Assembly: GCF_900111565.1 (NCBI RefSeq)
Contig: NZ_FOIK01000007.1
Span: 3,939-67,938, forward strand
DNA from: Paenibacillus sp. NFR01
Lineage (GTDB): Bacteria; Bacillota; Bacilli; Paenibacillales; Paenibacillaceae
Direction: 5' to 3'
Length of the DNA stretch: 64,000 bases
Shown here one piece after another: positions 1 through 7,861 of the stretch. A program made the translations under genes and the position numbers. Positions within the stretch are counted from its first letter, which is position 1; the number at the start of each line of letters is the position of its first letter. The notes below the pieces were generated by a model, which worked only from the letters and a program-made list of their open reading frames with translations, searched no databases and had not been told where the DNA came from.

Positions 1-213
1 AAAGAGTAAAACCAAAAGAGCAAAACCCAAAGAGCAAAACTAAAGAGTAAAACCAAAGAGTAAAACCAATGAGTAGAACCCAAAGAGCAAAATCAAAAGA
101 GCAAAACTAAGAGTAAAACCAAAAGAGCAAACCCAAAGAGTAAACCCAAAGAGTAAAACCAAAAGATTAAACCTAAAGAGTAAAACCAAAAGAGTAAAAC
201 CAAAAGAGTAAAA
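1..213. repeat. AT-rich degenerate tandem repeat, 13-14 bp unit
   Basis: About sixteen head-to-tail copies of a unit close to AAAGAGTAAAACCA, varying between GAGTAAAA and GAGCAAAA and between 13 and 14 bp in length. The stretch may continue upstream of the window. In-frame stops appear in the frames I read on both strands, so it is not coding. The top strand is almost free of G and T outside the GAGT/GAGC core. I do not recognise the family. It lies just upstream of the MFS transporter and could be a polymorphic satellite. Confidence 0.85.
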
Positions 214-224
214 CAAATATCTTT

Positions 225-252
225 GGGCAGCCGGAAATATTGTCGGCTGCCC
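225..252. other. Perfect 9 bp inverted repeat before the MFS gene
   Basis: The arms GGGCAGCCG (225-233) and CGGCTGCCC (244-252) are perfectly complementary around a 10 nt loop. No T-run follows on either strand, so this is not a standard intrinsic terminator. It could be an operator or an RNA hairpin in the leader of the transporter, which starts 26 bp downstream. Confidence 0.5.
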
Positions 253-278
253 GTATATCGGATTGAGCGGGTGATAGC

Positions 279-1517
279 GTGTCAGTGTCAGCGGTACAGC
301 AGCAAGTTGAAGAAAGGCAAGGAGAGCAGGAAGCCAAGCAGCAACGGAGCAGCAGACTCTTTTTCCTCGTGATTGTATTTATGTTTTGGTTCTCTTCTTA
401 TATCTATGTTCCGGTATTGTCGCCGTACGTGGAGCATCTTGGTGCCTCTTACGTCATGGTTGGAGCGGTGCTTGGCATCTACGGCCTGATGCAGATCCTG
501 TTTCGCGTGCCGATCGGTATCGGTTCGGATCTGCTCAACCGGCGCCGTCCGTTTATTATGCTTGGGCTAATCGCCAGCGGCGGGAGCTGCCTGCTGTTTA
601 TGGCCGGCTCGCAGCCCGGCTGGGCGCTGGCCGCCCGGGCCGTGTCGGGGATCGCCGCATCGGCCTGGGTCGTATACTCCGTGATGTTCAGCGGATATTT
701 CAAAAAGGAAGAAGCCGGTTCGGCGATGGCGATGCTGCAGTTTACGACGGTCGTTGCCCAATTGACCAGCATGATGATCAGCGGGTATATGGTCGATCAC
801 TGGGGCTGGCATGCCCCATTTATTGCCGGTACCATCGTGGCGGTCGCGGCCATTCTGCTGAGCTTCCGGCTGCCGGAGCAACGGCGGGATCCGCAGGCGA
901 GTGCGATCCGGCTCAAGGATTTGGCGTCTGTCATTAAGGAGCCGCTGCTGGTAAAGGTATCGCTGCTGTCGGTACTGGCGCATTGCGTGCTGTTTATTAC
1001 GATGTTCGGCTATACGCCGAATCAGGCGCTGGACATCGGGGCCAGCAAAGGCGACCTCGGCTGGTTGACGCTGGCGTTTATGCTGCCGCATGCGCTGGCT
1101 ACGCTGTACGGTTCGCGGATGTTCGGCCGGTGGCTGGGCGATCGCGGAACGCTGATGCTCGGTTTTGCCGGAAGCGCCTTGTTTACGCTGCTGATTCCCT
1201 CCATGCCGACATTGCTCGCGCTATGCGCGACGCAGATTGGCAACGGTTTTATGCAGGGATTGATTTTTCCGTTATTGCTGGGCAAATCAGTGGCTAGCGT
1301 GGAGCCGGCCAAACGGGCAACGGCCATGGGTTTTTATCAGGCGGTTTATGCCATCGGCATGTCCGGCGGGCCGTTTGTGGCGGGCTGGATGAGCGCGGAA
1401 TACGGCTTGACCGGCGGGTTCTGGCTTGGAGCCATCGCTGCCGCGCTTGCGGCGGTGTTGTCCTTCCTGTGGATGAAAGAGCGGAAAGAGTCTTCGGCAA
1501 AAGAGCTCGCGAAATAG
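279..1517 (+). CDS. MFS family transporter
   Basis: A 412-residue integral membrane protein with about twelve hydrophobic segments, the usual size and layout of a major facilitator superfamily permease. A short charged cytoplasmic N-terminus of about 25 residues is rich in Gln and Glu. The loop between helices 2 and 3 carries a motif A-like stretch, RVPIGIGSDLLNRRRP, at residues 76-91. The start is GTG at 279, and the ribosome binding site is weak. The substrate cannot be told from the sequence; multidrug or metabolite efflux is the common role for such stand-alone genes. No regulator is adjacent, and the satellite repeat lies immediately upstream. Confidence 0.85.
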   Translation: MSVSAVQQQVEERQGEQEAKQQRSSRLFFLVIVFMFWFSSYIYVPVLSPYVEHLGASYVMVGAVLGIYGLMQILFRVPIGIGSDLLNRRRPFIMLGLIASGGSCLLFMAGSQPGWALAARAVSGIAASAWVVYSVMFSGYFKKEEAGSAMAMLQFTTVVAQLTSMMISGYMVDHWGWHAPFIAGTIVAVAAILLSFRLPEQRRDPQASAIRLKDLASVIKEPLLVKVSLLSVLAHCVLFITMFGYTPNQALDIGASKGDLGWLTLAFMLPHALATLYGSRMFGRWLGDRGTLMLGFAGSALFTLLIPSMPTLLALCATQIGNGFMQGLIFPLLLGKSVASVEPAKRATAMGFYQAVYAIGMSGGPFVAGWMSAEYGLTGGFWLGAIAAALAAVLSFLWMKERKESSAKELAK

Positions 1518-1538
1518 GCAAGCCGTGTGCGGGACAAA

Positions 1539-1568
1539 TTGGTTTTTCGGCAAGAAGGGGACTATAAT
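1539..1568 (+). promoter_or_regulatory. Possible sigma-A promoter for the DUF1294 gene
   Basis: TTGGTT (1539-1544) and a perfect TATAAT (1563-1568) are separated by 18 bp. The -10 is strong and the -35 mediocre. It lies in the gap after the MFS gene and about 45 bp before the chosen ATG of the DUF1294 gene. Confidence 0.5.
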
Positions 1569-1613
1569 AGAAATAGAGCTAGCCGCTCGCGGCGGGGGAG
1601 GCCTGTAAGGGGA

Positions 1614-1877
1614 ATGGTAAGACTTGTCTTGTTCTGGTTTGTGATTATTAATGTGATCGGTTATGTGGTGATGTCGGAAGACAAGAACAAAGCCCGTAAA
1701 CGGAGGGACCGGGTGCCGGAGCGGACGTTGTTTCTGCTGGCCTTTATGGGCGGATCGCTCGGCGTCCTGATCGCCATGTACCGCAAACGCCACAAGACGC
1801 GCCACGCTTCCTTCCGGATCGGCATTCCGCTTCTGCTGCTGCTCAACATGGTACTCTATGGTTACTTTTTAAGGTAA
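1614..1877 (+). CDS. DUF1294 family small membrane protein
   Basis: An 87-residue protein with an N-terminal hydrophobic segment, a basic loop (DKNKARKRRDRVPE), a second hydrophobic segment with GGSLGVLIAMYRKRHKT, and a third at the C-terminus. The basic loop, the FMGGSLGV...RHKTRH stretch and the size are typical of DUF1294, a family of unknown function. I chose ATG 1614 because the upstream in-frame residues overlap the promoter-like TATAAT and are low-complexity Arg-rich. It appears to be transcribed alone or with the stress-protein gene 51 bp downstream. Confidence 0.8.
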   Translation: MVRLVLFWFVIINVIGYVVMSEDKNKARKRRDRVPERTLFLLAFMGGSLGVLIAMYRKRHKTRHASFRIGIPLLLLLNMVLYGYFLR

Positions 1878-1928
1878 CGGGTTAATGAGGATTTGGGCAA
1901 CATATTCTTCGCAAAAGAGGTGGCACAC

Positions 1929-2363
1929 ATGTTATTCTCAAAAATTTTGCTTGCCTATGACGGTTCCAAAGCTTCCAACAAAGCGCTGGAGCGGACCATT
2001 GAACTTGCCAAGGTGACGCCGGGTTCCTCCGTGTATGTCGTGCATGCGTATGATTTTCCACGGTTTTTTATCGGGGAAGCGATCGCGCCGGTGCCGGCAT
2101 CGGTGAACAAGGACTATTATGATCTTGCCGTGCAAACGACGGAAGAAGTAAAAAGCCGGCTGGAAGCCGAAGGTCTGAATGCGACCGTGGATATGGTGCA
2201 GGGGCCTCCTGCCGAGGTAGTGCTGAATTATGCCAAGGAGCAGGCGGTAGACGTGATTGTGATCGGCAGCCGCGGACTTGGCGGTATCCGGGAGTTCGTG
2301 CTCGGCAGCGTCAGCCATAACGTCGTACAAAACGCGCGCATTCCGGTGCTGGTCGTTAAATAA
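1929..2363 (+). CDS. Universal stress protein (UspA family)
   Basis: A 144-residue single-domain Usp. It has the N-terminal strand LLAYDGSKASNKALE and the C-terminal ATP-binding signature G-x2-G-x9-G-[ST], seen as GSRGLGGIREFVLGSVSHNV, then the closing strand PVLVVK. The start is ATG 1929, preceded by GAGGTGG at good spacing; an upstream in-frame ATG at 1893 lacks this. Proteins of this family bind ATP and form dimers, and are induced by stress; the target here is unknown. A strong terminator follows within 10 bp, so this is the end of the transcription unit. Confidence 0.9.
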   Translation: MLFSKILLAYDGSKASNKALERTIELAKVTPGSSVYVVHAYDFPRFFIGEAIAPVPASVNKDYYDLAVQTTEEVKSRLEAEGLNATVDMVQGPPAEVVLNYAKEQAVDVIVIGSRGLGGIREFVLGSVSHNVVQNARIPVLVVK

Positions 2364-2372
2364 TATAGCGGG

Positions 2373-2400
2373 AAAAGAGCGCCTAGGCGCTCTTTTTTTC
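2373..2400 (+). terminator. Intrinsic terminator after the Usp gene
   Basis: A perfect palindrome, AGAGCGCCTAGGCGCTCT, extended by A and T tracts and followed by a run of seven T. It separates the stress-protein gene from the purine operon control region. Confidence 0.9.
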
Positions 2401-2448
2401 TGCGCGGCAGGCGGCGAGCGATGTCGAAACTGCGCGGGAGATGTGCCT

Positions 2449-2492
2449 AAAAGCGAACGATTTTCATCCTGATTATTACAATGTTCGTGTTT
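2449..2492. promoter_or_regulatory. Inverted pair of PurR boxes (operator of the pur operon)
   Basis: Box 1, AAAAGCGAACGAT (2449-2461, top strand), and box 2, AAACACGAACATT on the bottom strand (2480-2492), both carry the CGAAC core of the Bacillus PurBox. They are inverted, and if each is counted as 14 bp the gap is 16 bp, the arrangement known for PurR of Bacillus subtilis. The pair sits just upstream of the -35 element, as expected for repression by the PurR dimer and relief by PRPP. PurR itself is not in the window. Confidence 0.8.
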
Positions 2493-2495
2493 AAG

Positions 2496-2524
2496 TTGAC
2501 ATCTCGTGTAGGGCATTGTTAAAC
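2496..2524 (+). promoter_or_regulatory. Sigma-A promoter of the purine operon
   Basis: A perfect TTGACA (2496-2501) is followed after 17 bp by TTAAAC (2519-2524); TAAACT one base on is the alternative -10. The expected start point at about 2531 lies just before the guanine aptamer, so the aptamer is at the 5' end of the transcript. Confidence 0.7.
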
Positions 2525-2539
2525 TGAATCTATGAAGAG

Positions 2540-2606
2540 CTCGTATATATCCGGGAATATGGCCCGGAAGTCTCTACCCGGTAACCGTAAACTGCCGGAC
2601 TACGAG
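2540..2606 (+). ncRNA. Purine riboswitch aptamer, guanine class
   Basis: The P1 stem CTCGTA/TACGAG closes two hairpins: P2 with loop GAATATGGC between CCGG arms, and P3 with the conserved loop ACCGTAA between CCGG arms. The junction carries the GTCTCTAC stretch. The base that decides the ligand in the 3' junction is C (GGACTACGAG), which is the guanine/hypoxanthine form; adenine aptamers have U there. It lies between the promoter and a terminator 127 nt downstream, so binding should cause premature termination before purE. Confidence 0.93.
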
Positions 2607-2732
2607 GAATAGGGAAGGCTTCGGCGCTAGATGCACCGCTCTGTTCAAGGGGCGGCAGACGGCGCGCCCGCAACCGGATTTTTGCGCGAGCGAATCGCGC
2701 TCCGGGCAGGTCTGACCTCTCATTCCTTTGTA

Positions 2733-2782
2733 GTCTGGGTCCACCCGCAGCATGTTGCGTCTGGAATCCAGGCTTTTTTTTT
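2733..2782 (+). terminator. Terminator of the riboswitch expression platform
   Basis: A long hairpin with arms GTCTGGGTCCA and TGGAATCCAGGC (small bulge) encloses an inner CGCA/TGCG stem and is followed by nine T. It ends 55 bp before purE and should form when guanine is bound to the aptamer. The platform between aptamer and terminator is unusually long and contains another GC-rich hairpin (GCGCGA/TCGCGC near 2687). Confidence 0.8.
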
Positions 2783-2837
2783 CGGTATTATGGAATAATA
2801 GAGAAGTTCAATCTGGAATGGAAGGTAGGCTGAAATC

Positions 2838-3319
<482 letters not shown>

Positions 3320-3323
<4 letters not shown>

Positions 3324-4648
3324 GCGGCTGGAAGGAACGGAAGCCGGATGGCGCGGCAGAGCGGCGATACGCAGCGGATCGCGGCGGGACGGAGAGCGGA
3401 AATGCCGGCGAAGCAGCGAGTTACGCAGTTCCAAGCGGCGGCGCTGAGCACGCGCATGTGGCCGATGTGAAGCGCTCGGCGCGGACGCTGGCGCCCGGCG
3501 CGACGGTCGGCGTGCTCGGCGGCGGCCAGCTCGGGCGCATGATGGCGCTGGCCGGCAGCGCCATGGGCTACCGCTTCGTGGCGCTGGACCCTGCGCCGGA
3601 TGCGCCGTGCGGTCAGGTGTCGCCGCAGATCACCGCGGCGTACGATGACCGCGAGGCGGCGCGCGAGCTGGCGCGCCGCTCGGACGTGATCACGTACGAA
3701 TTCGAGAACGTCGACGCGGGCGTAGCCGCGCTGCTGACGGAGGAAGCGTACGTGCCGCAAGGCAGCCGGCTGCTGTATACGACCCAGCACCGGCTGCGCG
3801 AGAAAGCCGCCATCGAGGCGGCAGGCGTGCCGGTCGCCCCGTACCGGGCGGTCGGCAGCCTTGCCGAGCTGCAGTCGGCGGCGGAAGAGCTTGGCCTGCC
3901 CTGTGTGCTGAAGACCGCCACAGGGGGCTATGATGGTAAAGGGCAGGCCGTCATCCGCCAGCCGGAAGAGCTGGATGCCGCGTTCCGGCAGGTGGCGCCG
4001 GGCGCGGACCTGGACGGAGTGCCGGTTCCCGAGCTGGTCTTGGAGAAATTCGTCAAGTTCCAGTGCGAAATTTCCGTCGTGACGGCCCGCAGCGCGTCGG
4101 GAGAAGTCAAAAGCTTCCCGCCTGCGGAGAACATTCACGTCAACAACATCCTGCACCTGTCTATCGTGCCCGCAAGAGTACCGGAGGAATTGCAGCGGCG
4201 GGCCTGCGAGCTGGCCGAGCGGCTGATCGCCGGACTGGAGACGGTCGGGCTGCTGGCGGTAGAGATGTTCGTGACGGAGGACGGCGAGTTGTTCGTCAAT
4301 GAATTGGCGCCGCGCCCGCATAACTCCGGGCATTACACGATGGATGCCTGCGTGACTTCGCAGTTTGAGCAGCATGTGCGGGCGATCTGCAATTTGCCGC
4401 TCGGCGACACCTCGCTCACCAGTCCGGTGGTCATGGTCAACATTCTCGGACAGCATCTCGAAGGCGCAGTCCAGCGCATCACTGAACCGGATGAAGCCGC
4501 AAACCGGCTGGGCGTCAGCCCTAAGCTTCATATATACGGCAAAACCGAAAGCAAAACCGGCCGCAAAATGGGCCACATCAACCTGCTCTGCAAGGACACG
4601 CAAGACGGCTTGTCCTGGGTAGAGGAAACTAACCTTTGGAGGAACTGA
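3320..4648 (+). CDS. purK: 5-(carboxyamino)imidazole ribonucleotide synthase
   Basis: An ATP-grasp enzyme making N5-CAIR from AIR, bicarbonate and ATP. The core starts at about residue 60 with VGVLGGGQLGRMMALAG and continues through the ATP-grasp domain (KTATGGYDGKGQ, EKFVKFQCEISV) to NELAPRPHNSGH. The full 442 residues are about 60 more than usual; the first 50 or so are a polar, Gly/Ala/Arg-rich extension with no family counterpart that I know. ATG 3320 overlaps the purE stop; an in-frame GTG at 3467 would give a normal-length protein, but I see no better ribosome binding site there. Confidence 0.95.
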
Positions 4649-4654
4649 AATCCT

Positions 4655-5953
4655 ATGATCGAACGTTACAGCAGACCGGAAATGCGGGCCATCTGGACCG
4701 AAGAAAATAAGTTCAACGCCTGGCTGGAAGTCGAGCTTTGCGCCTGCGAAGCTTGGGCCGAACTGGGTGTCATCCCGCAAGAGGACACCGTCAAGCTACG
4801 GCAGAACGCGAAATTCGACATCGACCGCATCAGCGAAATCGAGCTCGAAACGCGTCACGATGTCATCGCTTTTACCCGCGCCGTGTCGGAAAGCCTCGGC
4901 GACGAACGCAAATGGGTCCATTACGGCCTGACCTCCACCGACGTGGTAGATACGGCGCTCGGTTACCTGCTGCGCCAGGCGAACGAGATTTTGGAGAAGG
5001 ACATTCTGAATTTCATCGAAATTCTCAAAAATAAAGCCATTGCCTACAAAGATACGCCGATGATGGGACGCACCCACGGCGTCCATGCCGAGCCGACGAC
5101 CTTCGGCCTCAAACTGGCATTGTGGCTGGAAGAAATGAAACGCAACCTGGACCGTTTCCGCCATGCCGCGAAGGGTGTCGAATTCGGCAAAATCTCCGGT
5201 GCGGTCGGAACCTATGCCAACATCGACCCGTTCGTCGAAGAATTTGTCTGCCGCAAGCTGGGCACCAGCCCGGCGCCGATTTCGACGCAGACGCTGCAGC
5301 GCGACCGCCACGCCGAATATATGGCGACGCTGGCGCTGATCGCCACCTCGCTCGATAAGTTCGCGACTGAAATCCGCGCGCTGCAGAAGAGCGAGATCCG
5401 CGAGGTCGAAGAAGCTTTTGCCAAAGGACAAAAAGGCTCCTCGGCGATGCCGCATAAACGCAACCCAATCGGCTGCGAGAACATCTCCGGCCTGTCCCGC
5501 GTCATCCGCGGCCATATGATCTCCGCATACGAGAACGTAACGCTGTGGCATGAACGCGACATTTCCCACTCCTCGGTGGAGCGGATCATTTTGCCGGATG
5601 CGACCATGCTGTTGAACTACATGCTGAACCGCTTCGGCAATATCGTGAAGAACCTGACCGTATTCCCGGACAATATGAAGCGCAACATGGAGCGCACCTA
5701 CGGTGTTCCGTTCTCCGGACGGATTTTGACCAAGCTGATCGACAAGGGCTTCAGCCGTGAGCAAGCGTATGACACGGTGCAGCCGCGGGCCATGCAGGCT
5801 TGGGAGACGCAAACCCATTTCCGCGACATCGTGGAAGCGACGCCGGAGATTACTTCGGTCCTCAGTCCGGAAGAAATCGTCGATGCGTTTAACCCGGCTT
5901 GGCATCTAAAACATGTCGATACGATTTTCCGCAAGCTGGGCCTTATTGATTAA
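4655..5953 (+). CDS. purB: Adenylosuccinate lyase
   Basis: A 432-residue member of the fumarase/aspartase superfamily. It cleaves SAICAR to AICAR and fumarate, and also adenylosuccinate to AMP and fumarate. The signature SSAMPHKRNPIGCENISG carries the mobile catalytic loop, and TSTDVVDT and GRTHGVHAEPTT are the other two active-site regions. It begins 6 bp after purK, behind TTTGGAGGAACTG. The length is typical for the Bacillus type. Confidence 0.97.
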   Translation: MIERYSRPEMRAIWTEENKFNAWLEVELCACEAWAELGVIPQEDTVKLRQNAKFDIDRISEIELETRHDVIAFTRAVSESLGDERKWVHYGLTSTDVVDTALGYLLRQANEILEKDILNFIEILKNKAIAYKDTPMMGRTHGVHAEPTTFGLKLALWLEEMKRNLDRFRHAAKGVEFGKISGAVGTYANIDPFVEEFVCRKLGTSPAPISTQTLQRDRHAEYMATLALIATSLDKFATEIRALQKSEIREVEEAFAKGQKGSSAMPHKRNPIGCENISGLSRVIRGHMISAYENVTLWHERDISHSSVERIILPDATMLLNYMLNRFGNIVKNLTVFPDNMKRNMERTYGVPFSGRILTKLIDKGFSREQAYDTVQPRAMQAWETQTHFRDIVEATPEITSVLSPEEIVDAFNPAWHLKHVDTIFRKLGLID

Positions 5954-5981
5954 TATGCTGAAGCCTTAAGGGGGAAAGGTC

Positions 5982-6872
5982 ATGACACATCCGGCTGTAG
6001 CCACTGCCGTGGAGCTCATCGATGCGCCGTTGATTTACAAAGGAAAAGTTCGCGAGTTGTATGATTTGGGGGAAGAAATGCTCGTTGTGGTCACCGACCG
6101 CATCTCGGCTTTCGATTATGTGCTGGAGCCGGCAGTGCCGGAAAAAGGCAATGTGCTGAACCGCCTGAGCGCGTTTTGGTTCGGCGTGACGCATGATCTG
6201 ATCGACAACCATGTCGTGCATATCGACGTGGACAAGCTGGGCGGCATCGTCCGCGACCGCGAAGCGCTGCGCAACCGGATCATGGTGGTACGCAAAGCCG
6301 AGCGGATCGACATCGAATGCGTGGTGCGCGGCTGCATTACGGGCGGCGGCTGGCGGCAGTATCAGGCGACCGGCAAGGTCAACGGCATCGCGCTTCCGGC
6401 AGGACTGCGCAAAAATGCGCAGCTGGCGGAGCCGATTTTTACCCCGGCGGCCAAAAACGATGTCGGCCACGACGAAGATATCCCGTTCGAACGGATGCAG
6501 GAGCTGGTCGGCGTGGAGCTTGCGCTGGAGCTGAAGGAGAAGAGCCTTAAGCTGTTTGCTTTTGCCCGGGAATACTGCGCGGAGCGCGGCATTATCCTGG
6601 CCGACTGCAAATTCGAATTCGGCATTCTGGACGGTAAGGTCATTTTGATCGACGAGATTTTTACGCCCGACGCTTCCCGCTTCTGGGCCAAAGAGAACTT
6701 CGCTCTGGACATTGAAATCGACAGCATGGACAAAGAGCCGGTACGCACGTATTTATCCGCTTCTTCCTGGGATAAGAACAGCACGCCGGACCCGCTTCCC
6801 GCAGAGGTCGTGGAAGAAACGACCCGCCGTTATCTCGATATTTATCACCGTCTGACCGGCAAGGCCCTGTAA
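5982..6872 (+). CDS. purC: SAICAR synthetase
   Basis: Phosphoribosylaminoimidazole-succinocarboxamide synthase, which joins CAIR and aspartate. The YKGKVRELYDLG ATP-binding start, the VVTDRISAFDYVL motif, the RGCITGGGW region and LIDEIFTPDASRFW near the end are clear. At 296 residues it is the longer form, similar in length to the eukaryotic-type enzyme, and not the roughly 240-residue form of Bacillus subtilis. It lies between purB and purS, each with its own Shine-Dalgarno sequence. Confidence 0.96.
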   Translation: MTHPAVATAVELIDAPLIYKGKVRELYDLGEEMLVVVTDRISAFDYVLEPAVPEKGNVLNRLSAFWFGVTHDLIDNHVVHIDVDKLGGIVRDREALRNRIMVVRKAERIDIECVVRGCITGGGWRQYQATGKVNGIALPAGLRKNAQLAEPIFTPAAKNDVGHDEDIPFERMQELVGVELALELKEKSLKLFAFAREYCAERGIILADCKFEFGILDGKVILIDEIFTPDASRFWAKENFALDIEIDSMDKEPVRTYLSASSWDKNSTPDPLPAEVVEETTRRYLDIYHRLTGKAL

Positions 6873-6920
6873 ACGCAAACGTAATTCAAGCCCACTTTAT
6901 TTTAGGAGGAACTACTAGCA

Positions 6921-7166
6921 ATGTTAAAAGCGACCGTTTATGTCACCATCAAAAAAAGCGTGCTCGATCCCCAGGGCGTAGCCGTGCAAGGCGCGCTGCA
7001 TTCCATGGGTTTTCAGGAAGTGGAAAGCCTGCGCATCGGCAAATACATGGAGCTGACGCTGGATACCGATAACCGCGCGGAAGCCGAAGCCCGTCTCAAG
7101 GATATGTGCGAGAAGCTGCTGGCCAACACGGTGGTTGAGGATTACCGCTACGAATTGGAGGACTAA
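6921..7166 (+). CDS. purS: FGAM synthase subunit PurS
   Basis: An 81-residue subunit of the three-part phosphoribosylformylglycinamidine synthase. It dimerises and bridges PurQ and PurL. The motif VYVTIKKSVLDPQGVAVQGA and the following LHSMGFQEVESLRIGK are characteristic. A strong AGGAGG precedes ATG 6921, and the stop lies 5 bp before purQ. A separate small PurS goes with the short PurL seen downstream. Confidence 0.96.
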   Translation: MLKATVYVTIKKSVLDPQGVAVQGALHSMGFQEVESLRIGKYMELTLDTDNRAEAEARLKDMCEKLLANTVVEDYRYELED

Positions 7167-7171
7167 ACGTC

Positions 7172-7861
7172 ATGAAATTTGCTGTACTTGTTTTTCCGGG
7201 CTCCAATTGCGACATCGACTGCTATAAAGCAGTGGAAGACACGCTGGGCGAACCGGTGGATTATGTGTGGCATACCTCGACCGACCTGTCGGCGTATGAC
7301 TGCATTCTGGTGCCGGGCGGCTTCTCTTACGGCGATTATCTGCGCTGCGGGGCGATCTCCCGTTTTGCTCCCGTAATGGCGGAAGTGGCCAAAGCGGCGG
7401 AGCAGGGCAAGTTCGTACTGGGCATCTGCAACGGGTTCCAAATCCTGACCGAGGCGAACCTGCTGCCAGGCGCTTTGCTGCGCAACACGTCGATGAAATT
7501 CCGCTGTCATGACACGGTGCTTAAGGTCGTGAATAATACAACCCCGTTTACTATCGATTATGCGGAAGGCGAGGAGATCGTCATTCCGATTGCCCATGGC
7601 GAAGGAAACTACTATTGCGACGAGGAGACGCTGGCTGAGCTGCAAAAGAACAACCAGATCGTGTTCACATACGGCGAGAACCCGAACGGCTCGCTGTCCG
7701 ATATCGCGGGCGTCAGCAACGTGAACGGCAACGTCGTCGGCATGATGCCGCATCCGGAGCGCGCGGTGAGCAGCCTGCTCGGCTCCGAAGACGGCAAACG
7801 GATGTTTACATCCATTCTCAAGACATGGAGGGATCGTTATGACGCAGCAGCTATCCGTTAA
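7172..7861 (+). CDS. purQ: FGAM synthase glutaminase subunit
   Basis: A 229-residue class I glutamine amidotransferase that supplies ammonia to PurL. The nucleophile cysteine lies in VLGICNGFQIL, and the His and Glu of the triad lie in MMPHPERAV near the C-terminus. The N-terminus FAVLVFPGSNCDIDC is typical of PurQ. Its 3' end overlaps purL by 23 bp, consistent with translational coupling of the two interacting subunits. Confidence 0.97.
   Translation: MKFAVLVFPGSNCDIDCYKAVEDTLGEPVDYVWHTSTDLSAYDCILVPGGFSYGDYLRCGAISRFAPVMAEVAKAAEQGKFVLGICNGFQILTEANLLPGALLRNTSMKFRCHDTVLKVVNNTTPFTIDYAEGEEIVIPIAHGEGNYYCDEETLAELQKNNQIVFTYGENPNGSLSDIAGVSNVNGNVVGMMPHPERAVSSLLGSEDGKRMFTSILKTWRDRYDAAAIR

Noticed and set aside
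1..213. CRISPR array
   Set aside because: Units are 13-14 bp with no spacers and no cas genes nearby; it is a simple degenerate tandem repeat.
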